NCBI GenBank assembly: GCA_015055535.1
Contig: SVIA01000009.1
Location: 1-49,930 of the forward strand
DNA length: 49,930 nt
Source of the DNA: Clostridiales bacterium
Lineage (GTDB): Bacteria > Bacillota > Clostridia > Christensenellales > UBA1242
Direction of reading: 5' to 3'
Part shown: in pieces, positions 28,536-37,175 of the stretch
How positions within the stretch are numbered: the stretch's first letter is position 1
Layout: every line of letters begins with the position of its first letter
The notes under the pieces: model-generated
The model's input: only the letters and a program-made list of their open reading frames with translations
Told to the model about the DNA's origin: nothing
Databases searched by the model: none
Program-made: the position numbers and the translations under genes

Positions 28536-28611
28536 TTCCTCCTTGCTAAAACTCGCTACGAAAGGCAGAAATTTAATTCTTTTATGAGCCCATAATATGC
28601 GGTACTCGTGT
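28536..28611 (-). promoter_or_regulatory. L21-leader-like 5' UTR upstream of rplU
   Basis: Minus-strand CGAGTACCGCATATTATGGGCTCATAAAAGAATTAAATTTCTGCCTTTCGTAGCGAG...GCAAGGAGG; locally elevated GC in an intergenic gap. Confidence 0.6.
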
Positions 28612-28665
28612 ATTATTACATATTTAAAAGATTTTGTCAAGAAAATATTAAAAATTTATAAAAAA

Positions 28666-28689
28666 AGAGATAATTATTTTATCTCTTAA
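28666..28689 (-). terminator. Terminator
   Basis: AAGAGATAA...TTATCTCTT. Confidence 0.6.
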
Positions 28690-30110
28690 AAAGTATCTTC
28701 ATAAACATTTGAAAATATAGTTTTTTCATCTCGTTTTTTAGCTTGCTCTTTTTGATATATTCTTCTTTGCTCATTTTGTTGTGAATTTTCTTTGGTTAAA
28801 TCAACAATAACTTCTTCTCCAAAAATTGAATTAATTTTTTCAATGTTTTCTTCGTTTAAATTATCCATAATGCTAGAATCAATATAGTTTGATACTTCAA
28901 GCATTAATTCACTTTTAGAATTGAATTCTTTTTGCTCACCATTAATTTGAATATAAAACTTTGCATCTTTTTTATCTTCAGTTAACTCATAATGATAAGG
29001 AAGTCCATTAAACTTAAAGTTTTTAAAACGTTTTTTAGTTTTTGTAATAGTATCAGAATCACAATTAACTTCTAACTCTAAACTTTCTTCACTTCCATGA
29101 AAAAGTAAAATATGTTTAGCATAATCTAATGCATTTATATGATGTTTAATGTCATAATCATCTCCGTAGCTTATAATAATTTTATCAAGCTCTTTTTTTG
29201 AAAAATTATCTGGATTAGTTATTAAAAAAAAGTAAGCACTATCACTTATACAAGAATTGTTGTTGTTTATTAAATAATTAAAAACTTGATTATAAAATTC
29301 TTTATTTTTATATGCTGTTGTATAAGCTAAAATAAATAAATAATTATTAAGAACTTTTTTTACTTTTTTATTTGTTATAAGTTCTTTTTCTTTATCTGTT
29401 TTTTGAATATATTCAAAAGCTTTTTGTGCTAATTTATATAATTTAGCATTTCCATTTATTTTTACATTAATCAATTTAGAAATTCGTTCATTTAAACGAT
29501 TATTTGCTTTATTAATTAATTTACTTAATTTATCACAATACGCCCAATTTTCTTCAGTAAAAAATTCTTCTTCATTTTCACAAATAAATTTTAATCTTTC
29601 TAGTATCTTGTTAGCATATAAAATTTCTGCCTTTCGAGAATTTAATTCATTAGAAGATAAAAAATATAATGCATAAGCAAGATTTTCTGGAATTTTATCA
29701 TTATTATAAGAAGTATATTTTTTAAATTCTGAATTATTTAAAAAAGTAAGGTTATTATTATCAGCATCTGTTTTAATATGTTCTAATTCATGAAATAAAA
29801 TATAAACCAAATTTAAAAATTGTTTAGGAGATTTTGTATGAACAAAATTATTCTTTAAAAATATTCCTGTTGCATTTGAATATCCAAATGTTGAAGATAT
29901 TAACTTTTTATAAGTTTTTATAGTTATAAATGGCAAATTATGTTCAGTCAAAAAAAATTTAGAAAATTGTTCAACTATATCTAAATTAGTTTCTTTATTA
30001 TTAAACAAAAACTGTCTTAGAGCCTCATCTAAAACTTCTTGACTACTTAAATCACCATCTTTTCCAACAATAGTTGATTGAACATATTTTATTTTTGATT
30101 CTTTTTCCAT
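28686..30110 (-). CDS. HExxH zincin-like protein, paralog family member (M3)
   Basis: LFHELEHIKTDADNNN and NELNSRKAE; C-terminal FNSKSELMLEVSNYIDSSIMDNLNEENIEKINSIFGEEVI; ends YEDTF. Confidence 0.7.
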   Translation of the reverse strand: MEKESKIKYVQSTIVGKDGDLSSQEVLDEALRQFLFNNKETNLDIVEQFSKFFLTEHNLPFITIKTYKKLISSTFGYSNATGIFLKNNFVHTKSPKQFLNLVYILFHELEHIKTDADNNNLTFLNNSEFKKYTSYNNDKIPENLAYALYFLSSNELNSRKAEILYANKILERLKFICENEEEFFTEENWAYCDKLSKLINKANNRLNERISKLINVKINGNAKLYKLAQKAFEYIQKTDKEKELITNKKVKKVLNNYLFILAYTTAYKNKEFYNQVFNYLINNNNSCISDSAYFFLITNPDNFSKKELDKIIISYGDDYDIKHHINALDYAKHILLFHGSEESLELEVNCDSDTITKTKKRFKNFKFNGLPYHYELTEDKKDAKFYIQINGEQKEFNSKSELMLEVSNYIDSSIMDNLNEENIEKINSIFGEEVIVDLTKENSQQNEQRRIYQKEQAKKRDEKTIFSNVYEDTF

Positions 30111-30178
30111 TTAAAACTATTATAACACACTTTTATTTAAATTTCAATAGTTTTAAAATTATTATTTAATAACAAAAA

Positions 30179-30553
30179 TTATTTTTCTAAATTTTCTTGT
30201 TTTTCTTCTTCTAAAAAACTAACTTCGTACTCAAAGCCAAAATCTTTAGTTTTAGTTTGAAAAAATTTAGTTTCGTTTAATTTTATTGTAATTAGTTTTG
30301 AAATATAATTAAAACTTTCCCTATCAAATTTGCAACCTGCATCACCACTAACTTCTAAAACCACACTATCTTTGTTTACTTCTTTAACCATAAAATCAAA
30401 ACTTATATCTTCTTCATCGGCATCAAAAAAATCAGCCCAATATAAATTTTTTTCTTTTTCAATACTGTTAAACGTAAATTCATTTTCTTTACGTACTGTG
30501 CTTCCATCTCTTCTATTAGCATACCACTCTGTTTTTTTAATAAATAATCTCAT
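30179..30553 (-). CDS. Small hypothetical protein upstream of M3
   Basis: 124-aa ORF, same strand, 68 bp upstream of M3. Confidence 0.6.
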   Translation of the reverse strand: MRLFIKKTEWYANRRDGSTVRKENEFTFNSIEKEKNLYWADFFDADEEDISFDFMVKEVNKDSVVLEVSGDAGCKFDRESFNYISKLITIKLNETKFFQTKTKDFGFEYEVSFLEEEKQENLEK

Positions 30554-30664
30554 ATTTTCCCCTTTAATTCTTAAACTTTATAACTATTTTTTATATTTTA
30601 ACACACATAAAAATAAATTTCAAAATACTTTAAAAAAATTTTTAAATTAATTGTTTACTAAAAC

Positions 30665-31447
30665 TTATTTAACTAAAGTGCTTTCATTCTTATTTTCATA
30701 TTTATTTAATTTCTCTTTTGCATCATCATAATAACCCTTTTGTATAATAACAGATGATACATTGCTTCCGATATGAGCCAAATCTGAATTAACTTTTTCT
30801 CTTTTTACAACTTGATCATAGATTTCATCAATAGAAACATAACTATGATTTATTCCGTTTTTTAAATCAAATTTTTTATCGCCACTAAGAAAGTGAATAT
30901 TATCTGCAGATGTTAAAATATCTCCATATTTAACTTCTTTTACGTCAAATTCAGTAAAATCATTGTAACCAGCATTAACTTTACCTGATATTATTAACCT
31001 TTCATCTACAACTTCAACATATTCTGGAAAATAGTATGAACGAGTGCCATATGGATGATTTCCTTCTAGTTTATATTCTCCTTGTGATGTGAAAATTGTA
31101 GGATTTTTATCAACTTCTACTTCTAGTTTTCCATTTTTAAAAACAGGATGCACTTCTTGCATAACTTCAATATCAGAATTTTCATAAAGACTTTTATAAA
31201 TTTGAACCCTTGCATCCACACCTCTAACTCGAGAAACATTTTTATCTGGGCAAAAATATAAAACACCATCGTAACCTAATACAAAATCCTTTTTTGTTTT
31301 AACTTCTGACTTTATATAATAATGTGAAACTTGTTCACTGCAAGAACTTCCATGACATTGTTCCCATTTTTTAATTTCATAAACTTCATAACCATAAAGA
31401 TCTTTGGGTTCACCAAATTTTTTTAAAAATCTTTCAGCTTTATCCAT
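30665..31447 (-). CDS. Hypothetical protein
   Basis: 260-aa ORF 12 bp downstream of the XRE gene. Confidence 0.6.
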   Translation of the reverse strand: MDKAERFLKKFGEPKDLYGYEVYEIKKWEQCHGSSCSEQVSHYYIKSEVKTKKDFVLGYDGVLYFCPDKNVSRVRGVDARVQIYKSLYENSDIEVMQEVHPVFKNGKLEVEVDKNPTIFTSQGEYKLEGNHPYGTRSYYFPEYVEVVDERLIISGKVNAGYNDFTEFDVKEVKYGDILTSADNIHFLSGDKKFDLKNGINHSYVSIDEIYDQVVKREKVNSDLAHIGSNVSSVIIQKGYYDDAKEKLNKYENKNESTLVK

Positions 31448-31459
31448 TTTGTTTTCTCC

Positions 31460-32539
31460 TTATATTAAACCAATTTTATCATACAAAATACTAATACTTT
31501 TAGAAATAACATTTTTCTCAACTTTATTTTTTACACTAATTTCTTGCGGAAAAATTAACTCTTTATCTAATTTGATTTTTGCTTTGGGTTTTAGTGCTTC
31601 AGCATATTCATATAAACAGCCTATTGCATAATTAAGCATTAATCTATAATATTTTGAATTTTTTGCATATTCGTTAACAGCTAAAATAATTTTATAATAA
31701 TTTTCACTTTCTTTAAAAATATTATTAGGAGTAAGCATTAAAATATTTGGTCCATATTTTTTTATATAATCTATAACAACATCTAAATTCTTAAATTCTT
31801 TTACTTTTGGACTTAAATTATCATTAATATCTTCAAAATTTACATCTATATTAGTTCCATCTAAATATAATAAATCTCTAGTTTCAACTTTTACTTCTTC
31901 ATTTACAAAATTATATTTTAATCCAAAATATAAACCTAAATTTATACCAGACTCTGCACCAATTTGATGTATTCTTATGTACCCCTTACTTAACACTTCA
32001 CCTTTATTATTTACCAAATGTATTTTTTTAGTCTTTTTATTAAAGGCTGGGCAAACATCAAATAAGCCAAAACCACCATTAAAACCAAATTCAAGATTAG
32101 GAAATTCTTTAATATTACCAAAATTATTACAAATAGCTGAATATGTAATTTTATTGTTTTTATATACTTTACCATCTACAATAACATCTTTTGTGTTATA
32201 TACAATATGATTACCACTCTCTGATAGCATTATAGCATCATATAAATGCCCAGTTAAATATACGCTTTGTTTTTTATCATAAATAGCATATTTACCATTT
32301 TTTTCAGAAAGTATTAAATCTTGTGGATTACTTTCATTTTTAGATTTTTCCATAAAATAATCTAAAGTTATATTAAACTCTTCACAAACTTTATTTAAAA
32401 AATCCAAATCAGGAGTTCTTACTCCATTTTCATAATTACTAATTGTTTTTTCAGTTATAAAAAATTTTTTTGCAAATTGTTTTTGTGTTAATTTTTTAGA
32501 TAATCTAATTTCTTTTAATAATTCAGAAGTTGTTTTCAT
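31460..32539 (-). CDS. XRE-family regulator fused to a WG-repeat-like C-terminal region
   Basis: LTQKQFAKKFFITEKTISNYENGVRTPDL HTH; NGKYAIYDKKQSVYLTGHLYDAI... repeat-like segment. Confidence 0.8.
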   Translation of the reverse strand: MKTTSELLKEIRLSKKLTQKQFAKKFFITEKTISNYENGVRTPDLDFLNKVCEEFNITLDYFMEKSKNESNPQDLILSEKNGKYAIYDKKQSVYLTGHLYDAIMLSESGNHIVYNTKDVIVDGKVYKNNKITYSAICNNFGNIKEFPNLEFGFNGGFGLFDVCPAFNKKTKKIHLVNNKGEVLSKGYIRIHQIGAESGINLGLYFGLKYNFVNEEVKVETRDLLYLDGTNIDVNFEDINDNLSPKVKEFKNLDVVIDYIKKYGPNILMLTPNNIFKESENYYKIILAVNEYAKNSKYYRLMLNYAIGCLYEYAEALKPKAKIKLDKELIFPQEISVKNKVEKNVISKSISILYDKIGLI

Positions 32540-32651
32540 AATTTTTCTCCTTTTGTTTTATTAATTATAGCACAATAAAATATAACTTTCTATAATTTAA
32601 ACTTTTAAAAATCCACATGTTGTTCTAGTTACTTTTTATTAAATATTTTAA

Positions 32652-32709
32652 AAAATATTGCTAAATAAGTCAACTAAAAACACTAATATTTCATTAAAAG
32701 CAATATTTT
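32652..32709. promoter_or_regulatory. 11-bp inverted repeat AAAATATTGCT / AGCAATATTTT in the divergent XRE intergenic region
   Basis: 32652-32662 and 32699-32709; perfect reverse complements. Confidence 0.7.
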
Positions 32710-32792
32710 ATTTCTTTTTAAACATTTTTATCACTTAACAAGCATATAACAAAAGACAAAACAAATACTATAATTATTGTAAGGAGATAATT

Positions 32793-33089
32793 ATGAATTT
32801 AAATGATATAATAGATAGAATTGGTTATTTTAGAAATAAATCAAATTTAAGTGCAAGAGCATTAAGTTTAAATATAGATAAAAACCCTGCATACATCACA
32901 AAATTAGAAGCTGGCGAATTTGAGCCTTCTATGAAAGTTATTTTAGAAATAATAGAGGCTTGCGACATTACACCAGAAGAATTTTTTTGTGAAAATATAG
33001 ATACATATAAACTAGATAAAGAAACTTTAAAAATTATAAAAAATTTACCTGAAAACAAAAAAATTGCATTAAAAGAATTATTAAATTAA
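32793..33089 (+). CDS. Small XRE-family HTH regulator
   Basis: LSARALSLNIDKNPAYITKLEAGEFEPSMKVILEIIEAC; RBS AAGGAGATAATT. Confidence 0.85.
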   Translation: MNLNDIIDRIGYFRNKSNLSARALSLNIDKNPAYITKLEAGEFEPSMKVILEIIEACDITPEEFFCENIDTYKLDKETLKIIKNLPENKKIALKELLN

Positions 33090-33092
33090 TAA

Positions 33093-33118
33093 AAAAAAGA
33101 GTTACTAAACTCTTTTTT
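33093..33118 (+). terminator. Terminator
   Basis: AAAAGAGTTACTAAACTCTTTTTTT. Confidence 0.75.
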
Positions 33119-33180
33119 TATTGTATTATTTTCTGTATATTTAATTTAATATTAAAAAATTTTATTAATTATCAACAAAT

Positions 33181-33204
33181 AAAGAGAGTTGCAACTCTCT
33201 TTAT
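33181..33204 (-). terminator. Terminator
   Basis: AAAGAGAGTTGCAACTCTCTTT. Confidence 0.65.
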
Positions 33205-33482
33205 TTTAAAGTAAATTGATATTTTAAATATAAATCTATAATTTCAGGATAAAAAACTTTAGGATCATCTTTAACTAAAAACATTTCTTTAACAATCTTT
33301 CCGCTTTCTGATTTAATTTTTAACAAAAAGACACCATTATCATCAAATTCACCAGTTAAAGTATAATAATCTAAATTTTGGTTTAAATTGCTTTCAAAAT
33401 GAAATATTGTTTTTTCTTTTTTTAATTTGCTTTTTTTATTTAACAATGATTGATATTCCGTTAACACTATTAAATTATTCAT
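33201..33482 (-). CDS. Small protein, paralog of 36725-37003
   Basis: SKLKKEKTIFHFESNLNQNLDYYTLTGEFDDNGVFLLKI aligns by eye with the other copy. Confidence 0.65.
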   Translation of the reverse strand: MNNLIVLTEYQSLLNKKSKLKKEKTIFHFESNLNQNLDYYTLTGEFDDNGVFLLKIKSESGKIVKEMFLVKDDPKVFYPEIIDLYLKYQFTLK

Positions 33483-33491
33483 AATAAACTC

Positions 33492-34946
33492 CTAAAATAT
33501 TTCTTCATCTTGATTTATTTTTCTGGTTTCTTCATTTGTTTCTAAAAGTGAATAAATATCTGTTTCACTTTCAACTTCATTTTCTTCGTTAGTCTTTATA
33601 GAAATTACTTCAACGCCAAATACTTCGTTAATTTTTGCAATATTTTCTTCGGTTAAATCGTCAAGCCAAGCTGAGTTTATATATTTAGACACTTCCAACA
33701 TCATTTCTCGTTTAGAATTAAATACCATTTTTTCTCCGTTTATTGTTACGGAATAGGTACTATCTTCGACACCATTTATTATACTAACTGCTCTACCATT
33801 TTCTTTTTCCTCATAAGGAATACCCATAAAATTAAACATCTTATATTTTTCTTTTAATTTAATATAAGCTTCAAAATTAGGGTTTTCTTCACCAATATCA
33901 CAATTATCGCCATAAAACATTAATAGGTGCTCAGCAACAAAATTTTCATCAGTAATATATTGAAATTCTTTAATTTTATAATCATCATCAAAAATCAATA
34001 ATTTATCATAATATTCTCTTTTAAAATTCTCAGATGAAGCTAAAATAAACTCGTTAGAAAAACGCACAATATAAGAATGAGGGGTTTTAAATCCATAATC
34101 AAATAATTCTTTTAATAAATCTTTATCTTTATACGTTTTTATATAATTTACAAGAAATAATATTGCAGAATTTTTATCTACTTCACTAACATTATCCCAA
34201 TTTAAAGCATCTTTTTCTTTAATAAAATTAAACGCCTCTATTGCTTTTTGCTTTAAAAATTTTTGGTTTGTTTTTAATACTTTACTATGCTCTTTTATAG
34301 CTTTTTGTTGAGTTTTTAATGCAGTATTATAGCAAGCCTCAAAACATTTAAGTATCTTTAAATTAGTTTTTGTTTTAAGTCCTTCATTTTGTTTTATTAA
34401 TTTTTTAAATGTTTCAAATAATATTTTTGCGCATTCAACCTCTGCATTTCTAGAATTTAATTCATTTTCCGACATAAAATACATAGAATAGCTTATGTTA
34501 TTTCCTAAGCCAAATATGCCCTCTTTCATATTTGACGATATATATTTTTTCATTTCTCCGACATTTAAAATACCCAAATTAGTATTGTATACTTCGGTTT
34601 TATAATGTTCTAATTCATGACAGATCTTTTTGAAAAGCTCTACTAAATTGGCTTGAAATTCTTTTTTATCAAAAGGCAATGTTCGAATAGTTATTGTTTC
34701 ACTTCCAAAAACATAGTTGTTTCCCTTTTCTAAAATCTCAAAACCGTTTTTACAAACTTCAAAATTTACGTTTACAAAATCTAAATTATTTTTTCCCAAA
34801 TAATAACGGATAAAATTTTCAACTATATCAATAGTTTTTGTAAAATCTGTTCTCAAAAGCTCCAATAATGTTTCTTCTAATAAAATTTCTGCATTTGCAT
34901 CACTTCTTTCAATTTTTCTACGAATTATACTATCTTTTTCAACCAT
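33492..34946 (-). CDS. HExxH zincin-like protein, paralog family member (M2)
   Basis: ICHELEHYKTEVYNTN and NELNSRNAE; C-terminal FNSKREMMLEVSKYINSAWLDDLTEENIAKINEVFGVEVI; ends DEEIF. Confidence 0.7.
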   Translation of the reverse strand: MVEKDSIIRRKIERSDANAEILLEETLLELLRTDFTKTIDIVENFIRYYLGKNNLDFVNVNFEVCKNGFEILEKGNNYVFGSETITIRTLPFDKKEFQANLVELFKKICHELEHYKTEVYNTNLGILNVGEMKKYISSNMKEGIFGLGNNISYSMYFMSENELNSRNAEVECAKILFETFKKLIKQNEGLKTKTNLKILKCFEACYNTALKTQQKAIKEHSKVLKTNQKFLKQKAIEAFNFIKEKDALNWDNVSEVDKNSAILFLVNYIKTYKDKDLLKELFDYGFKTPHSYIVRFSNEFILASSENFKREYYDKLLIFDDDYKIKEFQYITDENFVAEHLLMFYGDNCDIGEENPNFEAYIKLKEKYKMFNFMGIPYEEKENGRAVSIINGVEDSTYSVTINGEKMVFNSKREMMLEVSKYINSAWLDDLTEENIAKINEVFGVEVISIKTNEENEVESETDIYSLLETNEETRKINQDEEIF

Positions 34947-35009
34947 AAGTAAATTATATCATAAATTCTAATTACAATCAATACTTTTTAATAATTAAAA
35001 ATATAAAAA

Positions 35010-35031
35010 AAGAGAGTTATATCTCTCTTTA
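35010..35031 (-). terminator. Terminator
   Basis: AAAGAGAGTTATATCTCTCTTT. Confidence 0.65.
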
Positions 35032-35074
35032 TAAAAATTATTAAAAAGTTAAGCTAATATATTAAAATTTAATA

Positions 35075-36673
35075 CTAAAAAGTTTCTTCTTCATCTTTTT
35101 TACTCACAGATAATTTATTTTTAGTATCATTACGTTCTCTTTCTTCTTGTAAACGACGAATTTCCAATTCTTCACTTTCTGCTCGCCTTATTTCTTCTTC
35201 AGTTAACACATGAATAATTTCTGATCCAAAAATTGAATTAATATAATCAATATTTTCTTCAGTTAAATTATCTATGATATCTGAACTTACATATTTAGAA
35301 GCTTCTATTAATGCCTCTTTTTCAGTGTCAAAAGTATGCATAATACCATTAATTTCTAGATAATAATGACAATTATCATCTGTATTCCATACTATACTTG
35401 ATGAAAAATCCATATCTCTTGTTTTTCTTTGCTCTAAAATTTCTTCGTATGATAAAGAACTTTTAATTATTGGAATACCATTAAAAATAATATTTTTATT
35501 TTGACTTTTTATATTTTCCATTTCATTTTGCACAGCTACGAACTCGGAATAGTTAATATTACATCCCAATGTAAAAACAGAAAATGGCTTTTGATTATAA
35601 AACACTAAAAATTTAGCCATGTCTGAAGCGGAAACATGTTTTAAAATATTTAAATCATCATAATTTATGTCAAAATTTAACAAAACTTGATCTTGTTCTT
35701 GAACAGTATAATTTTTGTGTCTTAAATTAAGTAACTCTTCATAACATCTATAAAAAATAGAATTTCTATTATCTTGTGCATAATCTACTATCATTTTATA
35801 CATGTTATCATCAATATAACTTACAAGGTAAGCACGTATAAAATTATAATATTTATATATCAACTCAGATTCAAGTTCTTTATAAATATTTTCCGGATTT
35901 TGTTCAAGCATTTTTATTTTATCAAAATATTTTAAAGTTAATTCTCTAATTTGTGAACTCATTAAAATTTTTCTTTTATCACAAAGTTCTACAAATTCTT
36001 CATATTCTTTTATCTCTTTATCAACTAAATAGTCTTTGCATTGTTGAAAAAATGCTATATTTTCTTCGGTTAAATATTTTTCATTAGTTTGCATAGTTTC
36101 TCTTGCTCGCTTTAAAAGCTTAGTTGTAAATAATAAACCATTATATCTAGCACTATTTTCATCAGAACAATTATAGTATATTGAATAATCAATATCAGTA
36201 TTAATTAATTCTTTAGGCAAAAGATTTCCAACATCAGATTGACTTGCAAAAGCTTTATAATTCTCATTTTCTCGAAAAGATATGTTTTTATTTACAATAT
36301 TAGTTCTTGCATGTGTTAGTTCATGATATAAAGTTATTAAACAACCAACAATATTAGGTACATCTACAGCTTTATCAAAAACGTTTTCTTTGCTAATATA
36401 AACATGCTGACATAGATCTCCTCCAATACAACATCCCCTAACAGTTTTTGGTTGACCTAATTCATTTACTAAATCAGTGATTGCAAATTCAAACTGAGAA
36501 TTACCAGCTTGACTAATTACCTCAGAAAGCCAAAAACTTTTAGCTAAATCTACTAAAATTTCCGATGTTATTTGGCAATTATTTTCTAAAAAATCGATAC
36601 ATGCTTTATCTAAAATTTCATAAGCATTATCTGTTTCTTCTGTTGATATTGTGAATTTTAAATTATTTTCCAA
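35075..36673 (-). CDS. HExxH zincin-like protein, paralog family member (M1)
   Basis: LYHELTHARTNIVNKN and DENSARYNG; C-terminal FDTEKEALIEASKYVSSDIIDNLTEENIDYINSIFGSEII; ends DEEETF. Confidence 0.7.
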   Translation of the reverse strand: MENNLKFTISTEETDNAYEILDKACIDFLENNCQITSEILVDLAKSFWLSEVISQAGNSQFEFAITDLVNELGQPKTVRGCCIGGDLCQHVYISKENVFDKAVDVPNIVGCLITLYHELTHARTNIVNKNISFRENENYKAFASQSDVGNLLPKELINTDIDYSIYYNCSDENSARYNGLLFTTKLLKRARETMQTNEKYLTEENIAFFQQCKDYLVDKEIKEYEEFVELCDKRKILMSSQIRELTLKYFDKIKMLEQNPENIYKELESELIYKYYNFIRAYLVSYIDDNMYKMIVDYAQDNRNSIFYRCYEELLNLRHKNYTVQEQDQVLLNFDINYDDLNILKHVSASDMAKFLVFYNQKPFSVFTLGCNINYSEFVAVQNEMENIKSQNKNIIFNGIPIIKSSLSYEEILEQRKTRDMDFSSSIVWNTDDNCHYYLEINGIMHTFDTEKEALIEASKYVSSDIIDNLTEENIDYINSIFGSEIIHVLTEEEIRRAESEELEIRRLQEERERNDTKNKLSVSKKDEEETF

Positions 36674-36724
36674 ATTTTTTCTCCATTAATAAGTTTTATA
36701 AATTGTATTTATTTAAAGTAAAAA

Positions 36725-37003
36725 TTAATCTAAAACAAAAGTATACATTAAATGCAAATCTCTAATATCTGGAACATATATTTTAGCGTCTTTTTTTGTT
36801 AATTGTAATTCTTTAATAGTATCGTTATCTATACTTATTTTTAAAATAAATACACCATTTTTGTCAAATTCACCAGTTAATGTAAAAATATTTAAATTTT
36901 CATTTAATTTATTTTCAAATTTAAAAACTTTTTTACCTTTTTTTAGTTTACTAGGTCCACTATATAAACTGCGCGACTCTGTAAAAACTGTTAATTTATT
37001 CAT
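36725..37003 (-). CDS. Small protein, paralog of 33201-33482
   Basis: Start revised to MNKLTV at 37003 after GGAGGAAGTT; SKLKKGKKVFKFENKLNENLNIFTLTGEFDKNGVFILKI. Confidence 0.68.
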   Translation of the reverse strand: MNKLTVFTESRSLYSGPSKLKKGKKVFKFENKLNENLNIFTLTGEFDKNGVFILKISIDNDTIKELQLTKKDAKIYVPDIRDLHLMYTFVLD

Positions 37004-37175
37004 AACTTCCTCCAATAAAATATTTTTAGTGTTTATAATAATTTTAGGCATTTAATCAATATAAATTTAATTTGTTTTAAATACTAATTTTTAAAGTCAT
37101 TCTCTAACTTATAATTTTCCTTATACAATATTATTATATCACAGTAATTTTAAAATTACAATAGCTAATTTATAA

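Noticed and set aside
30330-32210. Plus-strand ORFs 30330-30650, 31404-31631, 31977-32210
   Set aside because: Antisense to the island genes, which have better composition and RBS context.
32825-33058. Minus-strand ORF opposite the small XRE gene
   Set aside because: The plus-strand XRE HTH is clear; the antisense frame has no support.
36861-37055. Plus-strand ORF opposite the small partner gene
   Set aside because: Antisense to the paralogous small protein.
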